This document shows, piece by piece, positions 59,401-64,000 of a stretch of 64,000 bases of DNA. Source of the stretch: Syngnathus acus. Its lineage: Eukaryota; Chordata; Actinopteri; Syngnathiformes; Syngnathidae. Every line of letters begins with the position of its first letter. The first letter of the stretch is position 1. Where the stretch lies: positions 1,614,491 to 1,678,490 of the forward strand of contig NC_051092.1 of NCBI RefSeq assembly GCF_901709675.1. The letters are read 5' to 3'. A program made the position numbers and the translations under genes. The notes under the pieces are model-generated. The model ran no database searches and was not told the origin of the DNA. It was given only the letters and a program-made list of their open reading frames with translations.

Positions 59401-62400
59401 GGTGTGTATTTTGAGACACCGTTTTCACAGACAATAATTATATACCGTTAAGTAAAACCTGATTAAGACCGACGGACCACATTTAATGTAAATGTGATGA
59501 TGACAGCTGAAAGCTGATCTGTATCTATAAGTCATAAAACTAATATTGTTGGGGAAGCTTTTACAGCCCCCCGCTGAGCAACTAAGCTTCACCATTACGG
59601 CACATAGTGACCAGAGCCAGTGGGGTTTCCTGCTATGTGCAATATTTGCAGTCAGTGGCATTTCTGGAAGAAAAAAAAAATTGCTATGTGAAGGGATTTA
59701 ATATCAGTGTCAAGTGTGTATTGGAAATTTGCACTGATATTTTGCTAATAGGAAAAGTGAGAAGGTGTCAAGTATTGTATTTGGGGGAGGTGCTAATGTT
59801 AGCTTGTTGCTAAAGGTAGCGACGTTCCGTTCCTTTTTTTTATCAGACCGATACAAGTAAGATGACCCAATTCTTGAGTAGTCACCAACATTAAGTACAA
59901 ACACCAGCAGTACTTCTGATATATAAAATTTTAGTTCTCGCCCATCCCTAGGAGCATCATAGCCACGTATTCTTTAGCTAGCTAGCTAACCAGTGTGAAG
60001 TTTTGACGTTATCGCGTTCAAATTAACTGTCATTATAATAATGGGCTGTCTTTCAGTTAATTTCTGCTATTCCTGTATTGATAGTTGAATTAATAACACG
60101 TAAATGAACATGCTCAATCCGTGAATATTTCATTAAAATGACTCTGTATTCATAGGCAGCAGTGAATGCATTTGAGTAATTCAAGATTTAGATGGGGATT
60201 GTTTTTTTCTCCGTCACTGGCAACGTTTGCGTGACGTCAGGCGGATGGAGCGTTCATCTCTTGCAATTTGGAAGCACATTTGTCAAAATCTCCGAATTAG
60301 AGCCGGTACAAATTGAGCCATCGCGTGTGTCGTAAAACAGCTGGACCGCTTCAATAATAGTAATCTCTTTATTGTGTGTGTGCCTTTTATTATCATATTT
60401 GATCTATCTATCCATCTTGCTCTTGGAAGTTAGGACGAGAATCAATACAAACGATTTTATCAGCTGTTCCATATTAGTCAATGCCACAAGAGAGAAACAG
60501 TCCCATTCATTGTGCTGACTGGGTTGTGAATCCTTTTGAAAGGGTTCTGCTATGGGGACGCTCCACTTTTCTGGATATTTTTAGTGTAAGACGAAGCTGC
60601 ACTCTCCTTCCTCATGACAAGGACGACATTCATAATTTCTGACCGTATCTTCACCCTTTAAATTGAATTACAGCAGAGTGTGGAGCCCAAGAGCAAAGCG
60701 GTTGGTGTATTCGTACCACCGAGAACAATTTGGAAATGTTGTTTTGAAAAGGACAAGCGGGGCGGCTGAAGGATTGTACGATTTAACGTTACATCAGCGC
60801 TGGGTAGTAACGCCAATATATTTCAGTCTTTTTTTTTTGCTTCCACCATTTGGAGACGGAATCAAAGGAGTCACTTTGATGGAAGTCGACTGTGACCACT
60901 CTCACAGCGGCGCAACCCTCCGTTAATGTTGAACGACTATAGGAGCTTTGTCGCTAATGCTAATTTAAATTCTAATTCATATTGCTGCTCAATGTGCACT
61001 GCTGCCGCTCTCGCAAGAGTTTATTCATTTAGATAATGTACAGAGGGGCTGATGAATATATTACATATTATTTCGTATAGTCATGCTAGGTTTGTCTTGA
61101 GTTGCCTTTGTATGACACGTCATATAAAATAACGCCCAGATATGGAAGCTATTCTCATTGTCTGCCGTTTTTCTGCTTTTTTTTTTTCCTCATTAAATCA
61201 ATACATGATACAAAGTACATGAGATCCTTCTCGCTCGCACAATAAAGAAGAAAATTGGGCAATGTGCTTTTAACTGTAAAGCTCCATTTGATTGGAAAAG
61301 TTTGCCTGAGCCCATTTGAGCCATCACTGACTGGTTGTGTGACTGTGGGAAAAGATGTGTTGTGTTTATTGAATTTTTATGTTGGACCCCCCTCTGAAAT
61401 GAAAGTACTCATCTCAAGGGATAACTACAATAAAACGTTTAAAAAAGAAAAATGAGCCATGGATTGATGACATTTTTGAAGCTGATTGTTTTCCCGTGTA
61501 ATCAATAGAAATCTTTTTAAAAGCAACTTGTTTTTTGTGACCTAACCTCATGGCTAGATCTGTTTCCCATAGCAACTAAACACTTGAAATTCATTGCAAT
61601 TTTCCACAAAGAACACCAAGACAATTTCCACCGAGATAGATTTGCGAGCACTTTCCGCATCGCATTGATTGCGCTAAGAAAAACGAACAGTGATCATAAT
61701 CCATCTGAACTGATTGTGTACACTGCCGCATGCAAATGCTTCACTTTTTCATCAGCGTGCCACAATAAACACCTCCCTGATGTTAGTAATGTGCTAAAGA
61801 CAACTTGACAGAAAAATATCTCGACGGACTCACGTGCTACTTACATTGATTAATGTTGAAGCTGTTAAACGCGCGCATAATGATTTGCTATTTATTTGCC
61901 GTAAATCAGGCACGCCTCGTGCTCGTAATTAAGATATATTCGCGGTAACCGATTAAAACACAAAGTGTTGCATACAATTATCGGATCCTTCCTCAAGTGC
62001 TAAAAAAAAAAAAATGATAGCTCGTTAAAGCAGGTCATTAAACTTCAGAGCGGCTCCAATCAAAATAACACATCTGACCTTGACGCGACTTGCCCGTGTA
62101 AACTTTCCATCACCGAATACAAGAAATATACCGCACAGCAAGCAAATCTTTTTTTTCTGTGTGTATTTTTCAGCAGTCACATGACTCACCACCTGAGTGC
62201 TTTCTCCTGAAAAGACATCGCGGCCTCAGGGGAGTCGCAGTCGGCGCGCAGGAAGCCGACCTTGCTTTCAATCGCACAGGGATAAAAGGCCATTGTTGGA
62301 CTCAGCGTCAGTCACCATGTTAAAAAGAGTCAAAAAGGAAACTAGGAGTGCTTTAACCATTTAACATGATGGCGATGGTCTCTGTTTGAACATTATTCCG

Positions 62401-63418
62401 TCATTTCCCGTCATTTTGTTTTTTTATAAGATGAAGTTGGGTGATTTTCCGCTTGTTAAAATGACGTTTCAACCAGAGCCGCTTTTTGTAACCAATGCTC
62501 GGAGTGCGTAAGAAAAACATTTAATTCATTCAAGCGTCCATCCAAAGCACAAAGATGCTTGTTTACTGCTCAATCAATACATATTGTGGCTTCTGTGACC
62601 TCCAGATGACCTTACGGAAATTATGTAACGGTGTGGAGGTGGTGCAAAAACATTGGAGCAGTACACAATATTTACACTCACAGCATTATGTGTAGTCTGA
62701 AATGAAATACCACGACTTCATTTAACATGCAAAAACACGCAAGATAATACAACTGACTTTTTTTTTTTTGTCATAACTGAAATTATGTGAATCCTTTTCA
62801 TTTGACTGGCGTTCACACCAATATTTCTGGCATGCGTTAATATGGTAGGGTTGATTTTGCGTCTTGAGCCTTCACACATCTAACGCCTCTGACGGTGTCA
62901 ATCAAATCCTTCTATTATCGACGTAAAACTGAATTTTTTTATGTGGCTCTTCTATCTCATTGTTTATAATTTAATGACTGGTTATTCACAATGGAAATTG
63001 AGTGTGTTTTAACTATTTCAAAACCCCAGTAGAAATATTATTATAGTTTGGAATGAATAGAAATAATTTTGCTCGACTTGCTCGTTTACTTAATGACAGC
63101 AATAATGTTCAAAGCTCAGAAAAGCAATTTCTATCAGAGGGCACACACTCCACCATTTTTTTTTTTGGGTCTCTTCACAGAATATAAGAATCATAAATGC
63201 TTTCAGTGTGATGTAATGCAATGGTAACGGCCATTGTGTCTTTTTTTTCCGCCTTGGGCTCTGATTTGTTGTCCAAGTTTTTGGATTCTGGACTGAACAG
63301 AAGAAGAGGTTGAAATGTTGTGCGGAGCCGCTTCCTTGGCCGTGATTAACTGGCGGGCTAATCAGGCTTCATGCTAGTACCGCTAGTACACTCATTAGCG
63401 CCTTTTCTCTCTCTCCAG
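59401..63418. other. Intergenic or intronic, transposon fragment and candidate regulatory DNA
   Basis: No coding exon is supported. The interval 59811-59951, containing CAGACCGATACAAG and ending CGCCCATCCCTA, is a truncated relative of the hAT-like element at 948-1227. The interval 61855-62000 (GCGCATAATGATTTGC, GCTCGTAATTAAG, GGTAACCGATTAAAAC) and the interval 63320-63380 (GTGATTAACTGGCGGGCTAA) look like conserved regulatory text. Confidence 0.35.
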
Positions 63419-63452
63419 ATGGCTTCTGTGTTTCCGCTCGCTCCTCAGCCAG
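63419..63452 (+). other. Possible 34-nt exon
   Basis: A strong acceptor (CTTTTCTCTCTCTCCAG, AG at 63417-63418) is followed 34 bases later by CAG|GTAATC. The segment opens with ATGGCTTCTG but stays short. It could be a non-coding or start-codon exon of the plus-strand gene beginning near 45.1 kb, or chance. Confidence 0.2.
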
Positions 63453-64000
63453 GTAATCTTTGCTATTTTGGGAGCCAGTAACGGAACACCCTTTTTAAAA
63501 ACGGATTATCACTAAATGGTGTTTGTCCGGATGTGTCCTTCCACTGACTGACTGACAGACAGACAGACAAGCTCCTTCCCACAGTCAGGCGGAATAAACC
63601 CTTCAGCCCACCCTCAAAAGAATAAAAATTGATGGAGGAAAATTGCTACCCATGCTTGAATGTGCTCTTATTACAGTGTTTACAGCAAGACGTTGATGAA
63701 AAATATTTCGGCCACTTGCGTATGCTTTGAGATTGTAATTATCGTCCAAGGTTTCGTCACGTGATTCCCGCCGCATTCGTGCTCCAACATAAAACCTTAA
63801 CATAAAATACAATGACAAGTAACCTTGCTTGGTGTGAATATTTGTCTGTGCAGTATGTTTGTCCGTATGTAATGGTTTTTCATTCGAAAAACGTGCACCG
63901 GTTCTTCGGTGGAATATCTGCGGAAGACCGCATGCGACAAAAACTCTGTGGGGCCTCTTCGCAATTCTGCGAAAACGAAGGAGAGCTCACGCTGTGTCAC
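63453..64000. other. Right edge, no gene seen
   Basis: Contains a short (GACA)n run near 63549-63570. An open minus-strand frame reaches the edge but has no family resemblance. Confidence 0.4.

Noticed and set aside
45061-64000. mir-190a, which lies in TLN2 introns in mammals
   Set aside because: I looked for its TGATATGTTTGATATAT core on the plus strand in the right part of the window and did not see it.

Overview
The window is vertebrate nuclear DNA, most likely from a percomorph-type teleost. Reasons: spliced genes with GT-AG introns (several only 60-100 bp), vertebrate-specific gene families, non-autonomous hAT and foldback DNA transposons of the kind common in ray-finned fish, and very long tetranucleotide arrays. 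Nothing in it is organised like bacterial or viral DNA. Almost all of it is non-coding. I recognise two genes with good confidence, one damaged immune-type receptor gene, and one probable non-coding gene start.

Left end (1-3.6 kb, minus strand): 3178-3331 is the first coding exon of rora (nuclear receptor ROR-alpha, long isoform-a N-terminus, 51 codons and a GTGAGT donor). Transcription runs off the left edge, so 1-3177 is the start of a large intron and the promoter lies just right of 3331. From 3.6 to 41.9 kb is the upstream flank of rora. It holds mobile-element remnants, simple repeats, a 78-bp near-perfect hairpin (5951-6028), several stretches that read like conserved regulatory DNA, and at 12.8-14.0 kb the remains of a two-Ig-domain transmembrane receptor gene on the plus strand. 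That gene has a one-base reading-frame error in its V domain and a 204-bp retroelement tail inserted in its second Ig exon.

Middle (41.9-43.6 kb, minus strand): a complete 443-codon C2CD4-family coding exon, called c2cd4a. A probable 81-bp intron and an upstream non-coding exon lie on its 5' side, and poly(A) signals lie 3' of it. In mammals RORA, VPS13C, C2CD4A/B and TLN2 are neighbours, so rora and c2cd4a in one window is a conserved block. I see no vps13c exons between them.

Right part (45-64 kb): at about 45.06-45.79 kb a GC-rich plus-strand block has the look of a promoter with two non-coding exons split by a 99-bp intron. By position it could be the start of tln2, but no talin coding exon is visible. 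The remainder is intergenic or intronic DNA with transposon copies, a locally duplicated 52-bp segment, an RFX X-box and candidate regulatory elements. Motifs matching the CTCF consensus lie on either side of c2cd4a in convergent orientation (36564 plus, 44050 minus), which would suit a small insulated loop around that gene. All regulatory calls are motif readings only; nothing was aligned or searched.
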